Source: Atherix ibis (lineage: Eukaryota; Arthropoda; Insecta; Diptera; Athericidae). From it: a DNA stretch of 64,000 bases. The notes under the pieces are model-generated. The model saw only the letters and a list, made by a program, of their open reading frames with translations. It searched no databases and was not told where the DNA came from. The stretch lies in contig OY282608.1 in the NCBI GenBank assembly GCA_958298945.1, forward strand, positions 75,068,806 through 75,132,805, given 5' to 3'. Made by a program: the position numbers and the translations under genes. How positions within the stretch are numbered: position 1 is the first letter of the stretch; each line of letters starts with the position of its first letter. Below, piece after piece: positions 54,701 through 64,000 of the stretch.

Positions 54701-57384
54701 TTGGTTTGTTGGTTTGTTGGTTTGTTGGTTTGTTGGTTTGTTGGTTTGTTGGTTTGTTGGTTTGTTGGTTTGTTGGTTTGTTGGTTTGTTGGTTTGTTGG
54801 TTTGTTGGTTTGTTGATTTGTTGGTTTGTCAGCTTGTTGGTTTGTTGGCTTGTTGGCTTGTTGGTTTGTCGGTTTGTTAGTTTGTTGGTTTGTTGGTTTG
54901 TTGGTTTGTTGGTTTGTTGGTTTGTTGGTTTGTTGGTTTGTTGGTCTGTTGGTTTGTTGGTTTGTGTGTTTGTTGGTTTGTTGGTTTGTTTGTTTGTTGG
55001 TTTGTTGGTTTGTTGGTTTTTTGGCCTGTTGGTTTGTTGGTTTGTTGGTTTGTTTGTTTGTTGGTTTGCTCGGTTGTTGGCTTGTTGGGTTTTTGGCTTG
55101 TTGGCTTATTGGTTTGTTGGTATGTTGGTTTGTTGGTTTGTTGGTTTGTTGGTTTTTTGGTTTGTTGGTTTGTTGGTTTGTTAGTTTGTTGGTTTGTTGG
55201 TTTGTTGGCTTGTTGGTTTGTTTGTTATTTGGTTTGTTGGTTTGTTGGTTGGTTGGCTTGTTGCTTTATTGGTTTGTTGGTTTGTTGGTTTGTTGGTTTG
55301 TTTGTTTGTTGGTTTGTTGGTTTGTTGGCTTGTTGGTTTGTTGGTTTGTTGGTTTGTTGGTTTGTTGGTTTGTTGGTTTGTTGGTTTGTTTGTTTGTTGG
55401 TTTGGTCGTTTGTTGGTTTGTTGGTTTATTGGCTTGTTGGTTTGTTGGTTTGTGGGCTTGTTGGTTTGTTCGTTTGTTGGTTTGTCGGTTTGTTGGTTAC
55501 TTGATTTCTTGGTTTGTTGGCTTGTTGGTTTGTTGGTTTGTAGGTTTATTTGTTTGTTGGTGTGTTTGTTTGTTGGTTTGTACGTTTGTGGGTTTGTTGG
55601 TTACTTGGTTTGTTGGTTTGTTCGTTTGTTCGTTTGTTGGTTTGTTGGTTTGTTGGTTTGTGTGTTTGTTGGCTTGTTGGTTTGTTGGTTTGTTTGCTTG
55701 TTGGTTTGTTGGTTTGTTGGTTTGTTGGTTTGTAGGTTTGTTGGCTTGTTGGTTTATTGGCTTTTTGGTTTGTTGGTTTGTTGGCTTGTTGGTTTGTTCG
55801 ATTGTTGGTTTGTTGGTTACTTGATTTGTTAGTTTGTTGGTTTGTTGGTTTGTTGGTTTGTTGGTTTGTTGGTTTGTTGGTTTGTTGGTTTGTTGGTTTT
55901 TTGGTTTGTTGGTTTGTTGGTTACTTGATTTGTTGGTTTGTTGGTTGGTTGGCTTGTTGGTTTATTGGTTTCTTCGTTAATTGGTTTGTTGGTTTGTTGG
56001 TTTGTTTGTTTGTTGGTTTGGTCGTTTGTTGGCTTGTTGGTTTATTATCTTGTTGGTTTGTTGGTTTGTTGGCTTGTTGGTTTGTTCGTTTGTTGGTTTG
56101 TTGATTTTTTGGTTTGTTGGTTTGTTGGTTACTTGATTTGTTGGTTTGTTGGTTGGTTGGCTTGTTGGTTTATTGGTTTGTTGGTTTGTTGGTTTGTTGT
56201 TTTGTTGGTTTGTTGGTTAAATTGTTTGTTGGTTTGGACGTTTGTTAGCTGGTTGGTTTTTAGGCTTGTTGGTTTGTTGGTTTGTTGGTTTGTTGGTTTG
56301 TTTGTTTGTTGGTTTGTTCGGTTGTTGGCTTGTTGGTTTTTTGGCTTGTTGGCTTGTTGGTTTGTTGGTATGTTTGTTTGTTGGTTTGTTGGTTTGTTGG
56401 TTTGTTGGTTTGTGGGTTTGTTGGATTGTTGGTTTGTTGGTTTGTTGGCTTGTTGGTTTGTTGGCTTGTTGGCTTGTTGAATTGTTGGTTTGTTGTTTTG
56501 TTGGTTTGTTGGTTTGTTGGTTTCTTGGTTTGTTGGTTTGTTGGTTTGTTTGTTTGTTGGTTTGTGTGTTTGTTGGCTTATTGGTTTGTTGGTTTGTTGG
56601 CTTGTTGGTTTGTTGGTTTGTTGGTTTGTTGGTTTGTAGGTTTGTTGGTTTGATGGTTTGTTGGTTTGTTTGTTTGTTGGTTTTTTGGTTTGTTGGTTTG
56701 TTAGTTTTTTGGTTTGTTGTTTTGTTGGTTTGTTGGTTACTTGGTTTGTTGGTTTGTTGGTTGGTTGGCTTGTTGGTTTATTGGTTTGTTGGTTTGTTGG
56801 TTTGTTGGTTTTTGGTTTGTTGGTTACTTGATTTGTTGGTTTGTTGGTTGGTTGGCTTGTTGGTTTATTGGTTTGTTGGTTTGTTGGTTTGTTGTTTTGT
56901 TGGTTTGTTGGTTTGTTTGTTTGTTGGTTTGGACGTTTGTTGGCTTGTTGGTTTATTGGCTTGTTGGTTTGTTGGTTTGTTGGCTTGTTGGTTTGTTCGT
57001 TTGTTGGTTTGTTGGTTTGTTGGTTTGTTGGTTTGTTGGTTACTTGATTTGTTGGTTTGTTGGCTTGTTGGTTTGTTGGTTTGTTGGTTTGTAGGTTTAT
57101 TTGTTTGTTGGTTTGTTTGTTTGTTGGTTTGTACGTCTGTTGGTTTGTTGGTTACTTGGTTTGTTGGTTTGTTGGTTTGTTGGTTTGTTGGTTTGTTGGT
57201 GTTGGTTTGTTGGTTTCTTGGTTTGTTGGTTTGTTGGTTTGTTGGTTTGTTCGTTTATTGGTTTGTTGGTTTGTTGGTTTGTTGGTTTATTGTTTTGTCG
57301 GTTGGTTGGCTTGTTGGTTTATTGGTTTGTTGGTTTGTTGATTTGTTGTTTTGTTGGTTTGTTGGTTTGTTTGTTTGTTGGTTT
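51717..57384 (+). repeat. 5.7-5.9-kb HOR of family E, copy 1
   Basis: GGACGTTTGTTGGCTGG at 51,717 recurs at 57,385 and 63,287. TTAGTTTTTTGG recurs at 51,934, 57,603 and 63,489, and GAATACTTGG at 52,516, 58,176 and 63,990. Internal markers include GTTTACTTGG (53,324), TACGGTTGTTGG (near 53,842), GGATTGTTGATTTG (54,240) and TGTCAGCTTG (near 54,827). Copy 1 contains about 1 kb near 55.8-56.8 kb that copy 2 lacks. Confidence 0.83.
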
Positions 57385-60300
57385 GGACGTTTGTTGGCTG
57401 GTTGGTTTTTAGGCTTGTTGGTTTGTTGGTTTGTTGGTTTGTTGGTTTGTTTGTTTGTTGGTTTGTTGGTTTGTTGGTTTGTGGGTTTGTTGGATTGTTG
57501 GTTTGTTGGTTTGTTGGCTTGTTGGTTTGTTGGCTTGTTGGCTTGTTGAATTGTTGGTTTGTTGGTTTGTTGGTTTGTTGGTTTATTAGTTTGTTGGTTT
57601 GTTAGTTTTTTGGTTTGTTGGTCTGTTGGTTTGTTGGTTTGTTGGTTTGTTGGTTTGGTGGTTTGTTGGTTTGTTGGTTTGTTGGTTTGTTTGTTTGTTT
57701 GTTGGTTTGTTGGCTTGTTGGTTTTTTGGCTTGTTGGTTTGTTGGTTTGTTGGTTTGTTTGTTTGTTGGTTTGTTCGGTTGTTGGCTTGTTGGTTTTTTG
57801 GCTTGTTGGCTTGTTGGTTTGTTGGTATGTTTGTTTGTTGGTTTGTTGGTTTGTTGGTTTGTAGGCTTGTTGGTTTGTTGGTTTTTTGGTTTGTTGGTTT
57901 GTTGGTTTGTTGGCTTGTTGGCTTGTTGAATTGTTGGTTTGTTGATTTGTTGGTTTGTTGGTTTGTTGGTTTGTTGGTTTGTTGGTTTGTTGGTTTGTTT
58001 TTTTGTTGGTTTGTGTGTTTGTTGGCTTGTTGGTTTGTTGGCTTGTTGGCTTGTTGGTTTGTTGGTTTGTTGGTTTGTAGGTTTGTTGGTTTGTTGGTTT
58101 GTTGGTTTGTTTGTTTGTTGGTTTTTTGGTTTGTTGGTTTGTTGGTTTTTTGGTTTGTTGTTTTGTTGGTTTGTTGAATACTTGGTTTGTTGGTGTGTTG
58201 GATGGTTGGCTTGTTGGTTTATTGGTTTGTTGGTTTGTTGGTTTGTTGGTTTGTTTGATTGTTGGTTTGGTCGTTTGTCGGCTTGTTGGTTTATTGGCTT
58301 GTTGGTTTGTTTGCTTGTTGGTTTGTTCGTTTGTTGGTTTGTTGGTTTGTTGGTTTGTTGGTTTGTTGGTTACTTGATTTGTTGGTTTGTTGGTTGGTTG
58401 GCTTGTTGGTTTATTGGTTTGTTGGTTTGTTGGTTTGTTGGTTTGTTGTTTTGTTGGTTTGTTGGTTTGTTTGTTTGTTGGTTTGGACGTTTGTTGGCTG
58501 GTTGTTTTTTTGGCTTGTTGGTTTGTTGGTTTGTTGGTTTGGTTGTTTGTTGGTTTGTTCGGTTGTTGGCTTGTTGGTTTTTTGGCTTGTTGGCTTGTTG
58601 GTTTGTTGGTATGTTTGTTTGTTGGTTTGTTGGTTTGTTGGTTTGTTGGTTTGTGGGTTTGTTGGATTGTTGGTTTGTTGGTTTGTTGGCTTGTTGGTTT
58701 GTTGGCTTGTTGGCTTGTTGAATTGTTGGTTTGTTGGTTTGTTGGTTTGTTGGTTTGTTGGTTTGTTGGTTTGTTGGTTTGTTGGTTTGTTGGTTTGTTG
58801 GTTTGTTGGTTTGTTTGTTTGTTGGTTTGTGTGTTTGTTGGCTTGTTGGTTTGTTGGTTTGTTGGCTTGTTGGTTTGTTGGTTTGTTGGTTTGTTGGTTT
58901 GTAGGTTTGTTGGTTTGTTGGTTTGTTGGTTTGTTGGTTTGTTTGTTTGTTGGTTTTTTGGTTTGTTGGTTTGTTGGTTTTTTGGTTTGTTGTTTTGTTG
59001 GTTTGTTGTTTACTTGGTTTGTTGGTTTGTTGGTTGGTTGGCTTGTTGGTCAATTGGTTTGTTGGTTTGTTGGTTTGTTGGTTTGTTGGTTTGTTTGTTT
59101 GTTGGTTTGGTCGTTTTTTGGCTTGTTGGTTTATTGGCTTGTTGGTTTGTAGGTTTGTTGGCTTGTTGGTTTGTTGGTTTGTTGGTTTGTTGGTTTGTTG
59201 GTTTGTTGGTTTGTTGGTTACTTGATGTGTTGGTTTGTTGGTTGGTTGGCTTGTTGGTTTATTGGTTTGTTGGTTTGTTGGTTTGTTGTTTTGTTGGTTT
59301 GTTGGTTTGTTTGTTTGTTAGTTTGGACGTTTGTTGGCTTGTTGGTTTATTGGTTTGTTGGTTTGTTGGTTTGTTGGCTTGTCGGTTTGTTCGTTTGTTG
59401 GTTTGTTGGTTTGTTGGTTTGTTGGTTCGTTGGTTACTTGATTTGTTGGTTTGTTGGTTTGTTGGTTTATTGGTTTGTAGGTTTATTTGTTTGTTGGTTT
59501 GTTTGTTTGTTGGTTTGTACGGTTGTTGGTTTGTTGGTTACTTGGTTTGTTGGTTTGTTGGTTTGTTGGTTTGTTGGTTTGTTTGTTTGTTGGTTTGTGT
59601 GTTTGTTGGCTTGTTGTTTTGTTGGCTTGTTGGCTTGTTGGTTTGTTTGTTTGTTGATATGGTCGTTTGTTGGCTTGTTGGTTTATTGGCTTGTTGGTTT
59701 GTTGGTTTGTTGGCTTGTTGGTTTGTTGGTTTGTTGGTTTGTTTGTTTGTTGGTTTGGTCGTTTTTTGGCTTGTTGGTTTATTGGCTTGTTGGTTTTTAG
59801 GTTTGTTGGCTTGTTGGTTTGTTGGTTTGTTGGTTTGTTGGTTTGTTGGTTTGTTGGTTTGTTGGTTACTTGATGTGTTGGTTTGTTGGTTGGTTGGCTT
59901 GTTGGTTTATTGGTTTGTTGGTTTGTTGGTTTGTTGTTTTGTTGGTTTGTTGGTTTGTTTGTTTGTTAGTTTGGACGTTTGTTGGTTTGTTGGTTTATTG
60001 GTTTGTTGGTTTGTTGGTTTGTTGGTTTGTTGTTTACTTGGTTTGTTGGTTTGTTGGTTGGTTGGCTTGTTGGTCAATTGGTTTGTTGGTTTGTTGGTTT
60101 GTTGGTTTGTTGGTTTGTTTGTTTGTTGGTTTGGTCGTTTTTTGGCTTGTTGGTTTATTGGCTTGTTGGTTTGTAGGTTTGTTGGCTTGTTGGTTTGTTG
60201 GTTTGTTGGTTTGTTGGTTTGTTGGTTTGTTGGTTTGTTGGTTACTTGATGTGTTGGTTTGTTGGTTGGTTGGCTTGTTGGTTTATTGGTTTGTTGGTTT

Positions 60301-63286
60301 GTTGGTTTGTTGTTTTGTTGGTTTGTTGGTTTGTTTGTTTGTTAGTTTGGACGTTTGTTGGCTTGTTGGTTTATTGGTTTGTTGGTTTGTTGGTTTGTTG
60401 GCTTGTCGGTTTGTTCGTTTGTTGGTTTGTTGGTTTGTTGGTTTGTTGGTTCGTTGGTTACTTGATTTGTTGGTTTGTTGGTTTGTTGGTTTATTGGTTT
60501 GTAGGTTTATTTGTTTGTTGGTTTGTTTGTTTGGTGGTTTGTACGGTTGTTGGTTTGTTGATTACTTGGTTTGTTGGTTTGTTGGTTTGTTGGTTTGTTG
60601 GTTTGTTTGTTTGTTGGTTTGTGTGTTTGTTGGCTTGTTGTTTTGTTGGCTTGTTGGCTTGTTGGTTTGTTTGTTTGTTGATTTGGTCGTTTGTTGGCTT
60701 GTTGGTTTATTGGCTTGTTGGTTTGTTGGTTTGTTGGCTTGTTGGTTTGTTCGATTGTTGGTTTGTTGGTTTGTTGGTTTGTTGGTTTCTTGGTTTGTTT
60801 GTTTGTTGGTTTGTTTGTTTGTTGGTTTGTGTGTTTGTTGGCTTATTGGTTTGTTGGTTTGTTGGCTTGTTGGTTTGTTGGTTTGTTGGTTTGTAGGTTT
60901 GTTGGTTTGTTGGTTTGTTGGTTTGTTTGTTTGTTGGTTTTTTGGTTTGTTGGTTTGTTAGTTTTTTGGTTTGGATTGTTGATTTGTTGGTTTGTTGGTT
61001 TGTTGGTTTTTTGGTTTGTTGGTTTGTTGGTTTGTTGGTTTGTTGGCTTATTGGTTTGTTTCTTTGTTGGTTTGTTGGTTTGTCGGTTTGTTGGTTTGTT
61101 GGTTTGTTGGTTTGTTGGTTTGTTGGTTTTTTGGTTTGTTGGTTTGTTGGTTTGTTGGTTTGTTGGTTTGTTGGTTTGTTGGTTTGTTGGTTTGTTGGTT
61201 TGTTGGTTTGTTGGTTTGTTGGTTTGTTGGCTTGTTGGTTTGTTGGCTTGTTGGCTTGTTGGTTTCTTGGTTTGTTGGTTTGTTGGTTTGTTGGTTTGTT
61301 GGTTTGTTGGTTTGTTGGTTTGTTGGTTTGTTGGTTTGTTGGTTTGTTGGTTTGTTGGTTTTTTGGTTTTTGGCTTGTTGGTTTGTTGGTTTGTTGGTTT
61401 GTTGGTTTGTTGGTTTGTTGGTTTGTTGGTTTGTTGGTTTGTTGGTTTGTTGGTTTGTTGGTTTGTTGGTTTGTTGGTTTGTTGGTTTGTTGGTTTGTTG
61501 ATTTGTTGGTTTGTCAGCTTGTTGGTTTGTTGGCTTGTTGGCTTGTTGGTTTGTCGGTTTGTTAGTTTGTTGGTTTGTTGGTTTGTTGGTTTGTTGGTTT
61601 GTTGGTTTGTTGGTTTGTTGGTTTGTTGGTTTGTTGGTCTGTTGGTTTGTTGATTTGTGTGTTTGTTGGTTTGTTGGTTTGTTTGTTTGTTGGTTTGTTG
61701 GTTTGTTGGTTTTTTGGCCTGTTGGTTTGTTGGTTTGTTGGTTTGATTGTTTGTTGGTTTGCTCGGTTGTTGGCTTGTTGGGTTTTTGGCTTGTTGGCTT
61801 ATTGGTTTGTTGGTATGTTGGTTTGTTGGTTTGTTGGTTTGTTGGTTTTTTGGTTTGTTGGTTTGTTGGTTTGTTAGTTTGTTGGTTTGTTGGTTTGTTG
61901 GCTTGTTGGTTTGTTTGTTATTTGGTTTGTTGGTTTGTTGGTTGGTTGGCTTGTTGGTTTATTGGTTTGTTGGTTTGTTGGTTTGTTGGTTTGTTTGTTT
62001 GTTGGTTTGGTCGTTTGTTGGCTTGTTGGTTTATTGTCTTGTTGGTTTGTTGGTTTGTTGGCTTGTTGGTTTGTTGGTTTGTTGGTTTGTTGGTTTGTCG
62101 GTTTGTTGGTTACTTGATTTCTTGGTTTGTTGGTTGGTTGGCTTGTTGGTTTATTGGTTTGTTGGTTTGTTGGTTTGTTGGTTTGTTGGTTTGTTGGTTT
62201 GTTGGTTTGTTGGTTTGTTGGTTTGTTGGTTTGTTTGTTTGTTGGTTTGGTCGTTTGTTGGTTTGTTGGTTTATTGGCTTGTTGGTTTGTTGGTTTGTGG
62301 GCTTGTTGGTTTGTTCGTTTGTTGGTTTGTTGGTTTGTTGGTTTGTTGGTTTGTTGGTTACTTGATTTGTTGGTTTATTGGCTTGTTGGTTTGTTCGTTT
62401 GTTGGTTTGTTGGTTTGTTGGTTTGTTGGTTTGTTGGTTACTTGATTTGTTGGTTTATTGGCTTGTTGGTTTGTTGGTTTGTTGGTTTGTAGGTTTATTT
62501 GTTTGTTGGTGTGTTTGTTTGTTGGTTTGTACGTTTGTGGGTTTGTTGGTTACTTGGTTTGTTGGTTTGTTCGTTTGTTCGTTTGTTGGTTTGTTGGTTT
62601 GTTGGTTTGTGTGTTTGTTGGCTTGTTGGTTTGTTGGTTTGTTTGCTTGTTGGTTTGTTGGTTTGTTGGTTTGTTGGTTTGTAGGTTTGTTGGCTTGTTG
62701 GTTTATTGGCTTGTTGGTTTGTTGGTTTGTTGGCTTGTTGGTTTGTTCGATTGTTGGTTTGTTCGTTTGTTGGTTTGTTGGTTTGTTCGTTTGTTGGTTT
62801 GTTGGTTACTTGATTTGTTAGTTTGTTGGTTTGTTGGCTTGTTGGTTTATTGGCTCGTTGGTTTGTTGGTTTGTTGGCTTGTTGGTTTGTTCGTTTGTTG
62901 GTTTGTTGGTTTGTTGGTTTGTTGGTTTGTTGGTTACTTGATTTGTTGGTTTGTTGGCTTGTTGGTTTGTTGGTTTGTTGGTTTGTAGGTTTATTTGTTT
63001 GTTGGTTTGTTTGTTTGTTGGTTTGTACGTCTGTTGGTTTGTTGGTTACTTGGTTTGTTGGTTTGTTGGTTTGTTGGTTTGTTGGTTTGTTGGTGTTGGT
63101 TTGTTGGTTTGTTGGTTTGTTGGTTTGTTGGTTTGTTGGTTTGTTGGTTTGTTCGTTTATTGGTTTGTTGGTTTGTTGGTTTGTTGGTTAATTGTTTTGT
63201 CGGTTGGTTGGCTTGTTGGTTTATTGGTTTGTTGGTTTGTTAATTTGTTGTTTTGTTGGTTTGTTGGTTTGTTTGTTTGTTGGTTT
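57385..63286 (+). repeat. 5.7-5.9-kb HOR of family E, copy 2
   Basis: This is colinear with copy 1 at shifts of 5,660-5,684 bp up to about 59.5 kb. The shift then rises to about 6,685-6,735 because of an additional internal duplication at 59.6-60.6 kb, then to 6,949 near 62.5 kb. It falls back to about 5,894 near 63.0 kb because about 1.05 kb is missing. The near-equal total lengths therefore hide compensating gains and losses. Confidence 0.82.
59171..60560 (+). repeat. Local triplication inside HOR copy 2
   Basis: TTACTTGATGTGTTGG followed by GGTTGGTTGGCTTG occurs three times, with GATGTG at 59,224, 59,872 and 60,248 (spacings of 648 and 376 bp). Copy 1 has a single counterpart near 53,547. 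TACGGTTGTTGG occurs near 59,519 and 60,541. Confidence 0.8.
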
Positions 63287-64000
63287 GGACGTTTGTTGGC
63301 TGGTTGGTTTTTAGGCTTGTTGGTTTGTTGGTTTGTTGGTTTGTTGGTTTGTTTGTTTGTTGGTTTGTTGGTTTGTTCGTTTGTTGGTTTGTGGGTTTGT
63401 TGGCTTGTTGGTTTGTTGGCTTGTTGGCTTGTTGAATTGTTGGTTTGTTGGTTTGTTGGTTTGTTGGTTTATTGGTTTGTTGGTTTGTTAGTTTTTTGGT
63501 TTGTTGGTCTGTTGGTTTGTTGGTTTGTTGGTTTGTTGGTTTGGTGGTTTGTTGGTTTGTTGGTTTGTTGGTTTGTTGGTTTGTTTGTTTGTTTGTTGGT
63601 TTGTTGGCTTGTTGGTTTTTTGGCTTGTTGGTTTGTTGGTTTGTTGGTTTGTTTGTTTGTTGGTTTGTTCGGTTGTTGGCTTGTTGGTTTTTTGGCTTGT
63701 TGGCTTGTTGGTTTGTTGGTATGTTTGTTTGTTGGTTTGTTGGTTTGTTGGTTTGTTGGTTTGTGGGCTTGTTGGTTTGTTGGTTTGTTGGTTTGTTGGT
63801 TTGTTGGTTTGTTGGTTTGTTTTTTTGTTGGTTTGTGTGTTTGTTGGCTTGTTGGTTTGTTGGCTTGTTGGCTTGTTGGTTTGTTGGTTTGTTGGCTTGT
63901 AGGTTTGTTGGTTTGTTGGTTTGTTGGTTTGTTGGTTTTTTGGTTTGTTGGTTTGTTGGTTTTTTGGTTTGTTGTTTTGTTGGTTTGTTGAATACTTGGT
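63287..64000 (+). repeat. 5.7-5.9-kb HOR of family E, partial copy 3
   Basis: The third copy starts at GGACGTTTGTTGG (63,287) and runs through TTAGTTTTTTGG (63,489) to GAATACTTGG (63,990), where the window ends. The HOR, and so the array, continues beyond the right edge. Confidence 0.85.

Larger units (their letters stand above)
1..64000 (+). repeat. Satellite array of 8-bp unit GGTTTGTT
   Basis: The whole window reads as head-to-tail copies of GGTTTGTT in one orientation, with no inversion seen. The + strand is almost only G and T; nearly every A or C marks a variant unit. Variants occur at each of the eight positions, for example GGCTTGTT, TGTTTGTT, CGTTTGTT, GATTTGTT, GGATTGTT, GGTATGTT, GGTCTGTT, GGTTCGTT, GGTTTATT, GGTTTTTT, GGTTTCTT, GGTTTGCT, GGTTTGAT, GGTTTGTA and GGTTTGTG. 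A minority of units are 4, 7 or 9 bp and shift the phase. The window begins and ends inside the array. No gene-like, tRNA-like, rRNA-like or transposon-like sequence interrupts it. The long open frames on both strands follow from the unit lacking stop codons, and no product is claimed. Host lineage and chromosomal location cannot be read from the sequence. Confidence 0.99.
38640..64000 (+). repeat. Family E higher-order repeat array
   Basis: From here the variant set changes. Recurrent markers are GGTTGGTTGGCTTG (about 30 sites from 39,669 to 63,202), GGTTTGGTCG, GGTTTGGACG (46,466 to 63,285), GGTTACTTGATTTG, TTCGGTTGTTGG and GGTTTAATGGCTTG. TTTGTGTGTTTG and TTTGTACG are also frequent. TTTTTTATTTTG, TTTTAGTGG and GGTACGTTGG of family A are absent. 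Several nested duplications make up the block and are listed separately. No gene or unique sequence lies in these 25 kb. Confidence 0.88.

Noticed and set aside
53055..55184. 709-codon open frame on +, also hydrophobic and Cys/Trp-rich like a membrane protein
   Set aside because: It is the same satellite translation. The hydrophobic periodicity comes from the repeat, and the corresponding segment in the other 5.8-kb copy is interrupted differently.
1..64000. Telomere or interstitial telomere array
   Set aside because: The strand is G/T-rich, but the unit has only GG pairs, is 8 bp, is heavily diverged and is arranged in HORs. It matches no telomere repeat I know, such as TTAGGG, TTTAGGG, TTAGG or TTTTGGGG.
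1..64000. CRISPR array or phage/bacterial repeat region
   Set aside because: There is no alternation of constant repeats with unique spacers, no associated genes and no unique sequence. Period 8 is far below CRISPR repeat size.
38640..64000. GGTTGGTTGG sites as strong G-quadruplexes or thrombin-aptamer-like folds
   Set aside because: Only GG pairs with short runs occur, and I noticed no set of four close GGG tracts. Any fold would be a weak two-tetrad structure, so it is not annotated as a feature.

Overview
The window is one uninterrupted eukaryotic-type satellite array. Almost every base belongs to degenerate copies of an 8-bp unit, GGTTTGTT on the + strand (AACAAACC on the - strand). Both window edges cut through the array, so the true array is longer than 64 kb. 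I found no protein-coding gene, RNA gene, transposon, CRISPR array or ordinary unique sequence. Organism: probably a eukaryote, because tens of kilobases of simple satellite with nested long repeats is typical of heterochromatic, subtelomeric or sex-chromosome DNA. Nothing in the sequence fixes the lineage. All positions and lengths below were read by eye, so block edges are good to roughly 50-150 bp.

Why it looks coding: GGTTTGTT contains no stop codon in any frame of either strand. Because 8 is not a multiple of 3, all three frames give the same 8-residue cycle, GLLVCWFV on + and NKPTNQQT on -. Long open frames (up to about 770 codons) are therefore arithmetic by-products. They mostly start at TTG and end only where a variant unit happens to make TAA, TAG or TGA.

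Layout: the units are not random. Variant units recur in fixed order and form higher-order repeats (HORs). (1) Family A fills about 1-2,640, 4,370-24,900 and 27,690-29,700; a full unit is about 2.2-2.34 kb, with shortened derivatives of about 0.8-1.05 kb. (2) A mixed block B at about 2,640-4,370 is partly repeated at 26,930-27,690 and 41,870-42,360. (3) Family C/D fills about 24,900-26,930 and 29,700-38,640. (4) Family E fills about 38,640-64,000.

On top of this lie large segmental copies inside the array: a nearly identical tandem pair of about 4.62 kb (9.74-14.36 and 14.36-18.98 kb), a pair of about 2.38 kb (from 32.96 and 35.34 kb), a pair spaced 3.7-3.9 kb (from 38.65 and 42.34 kb), a pair of about 3.2/2.95 kb (45.11-48.28 and 48.28-51.2 kb), and a 5.7-5.9 kb HOR (from 51.72, 57.39 and 63.29 kb). 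Copies differ by few substitutions, by gains or losses of whole 8-bp units, and by larger block deletions or insertions. This is the pattern expected from repeated unequal crossing-over or gene conversion plus slippage. The biological interest is in this nested architecture and extreme strand asymmetry, not in any gene.
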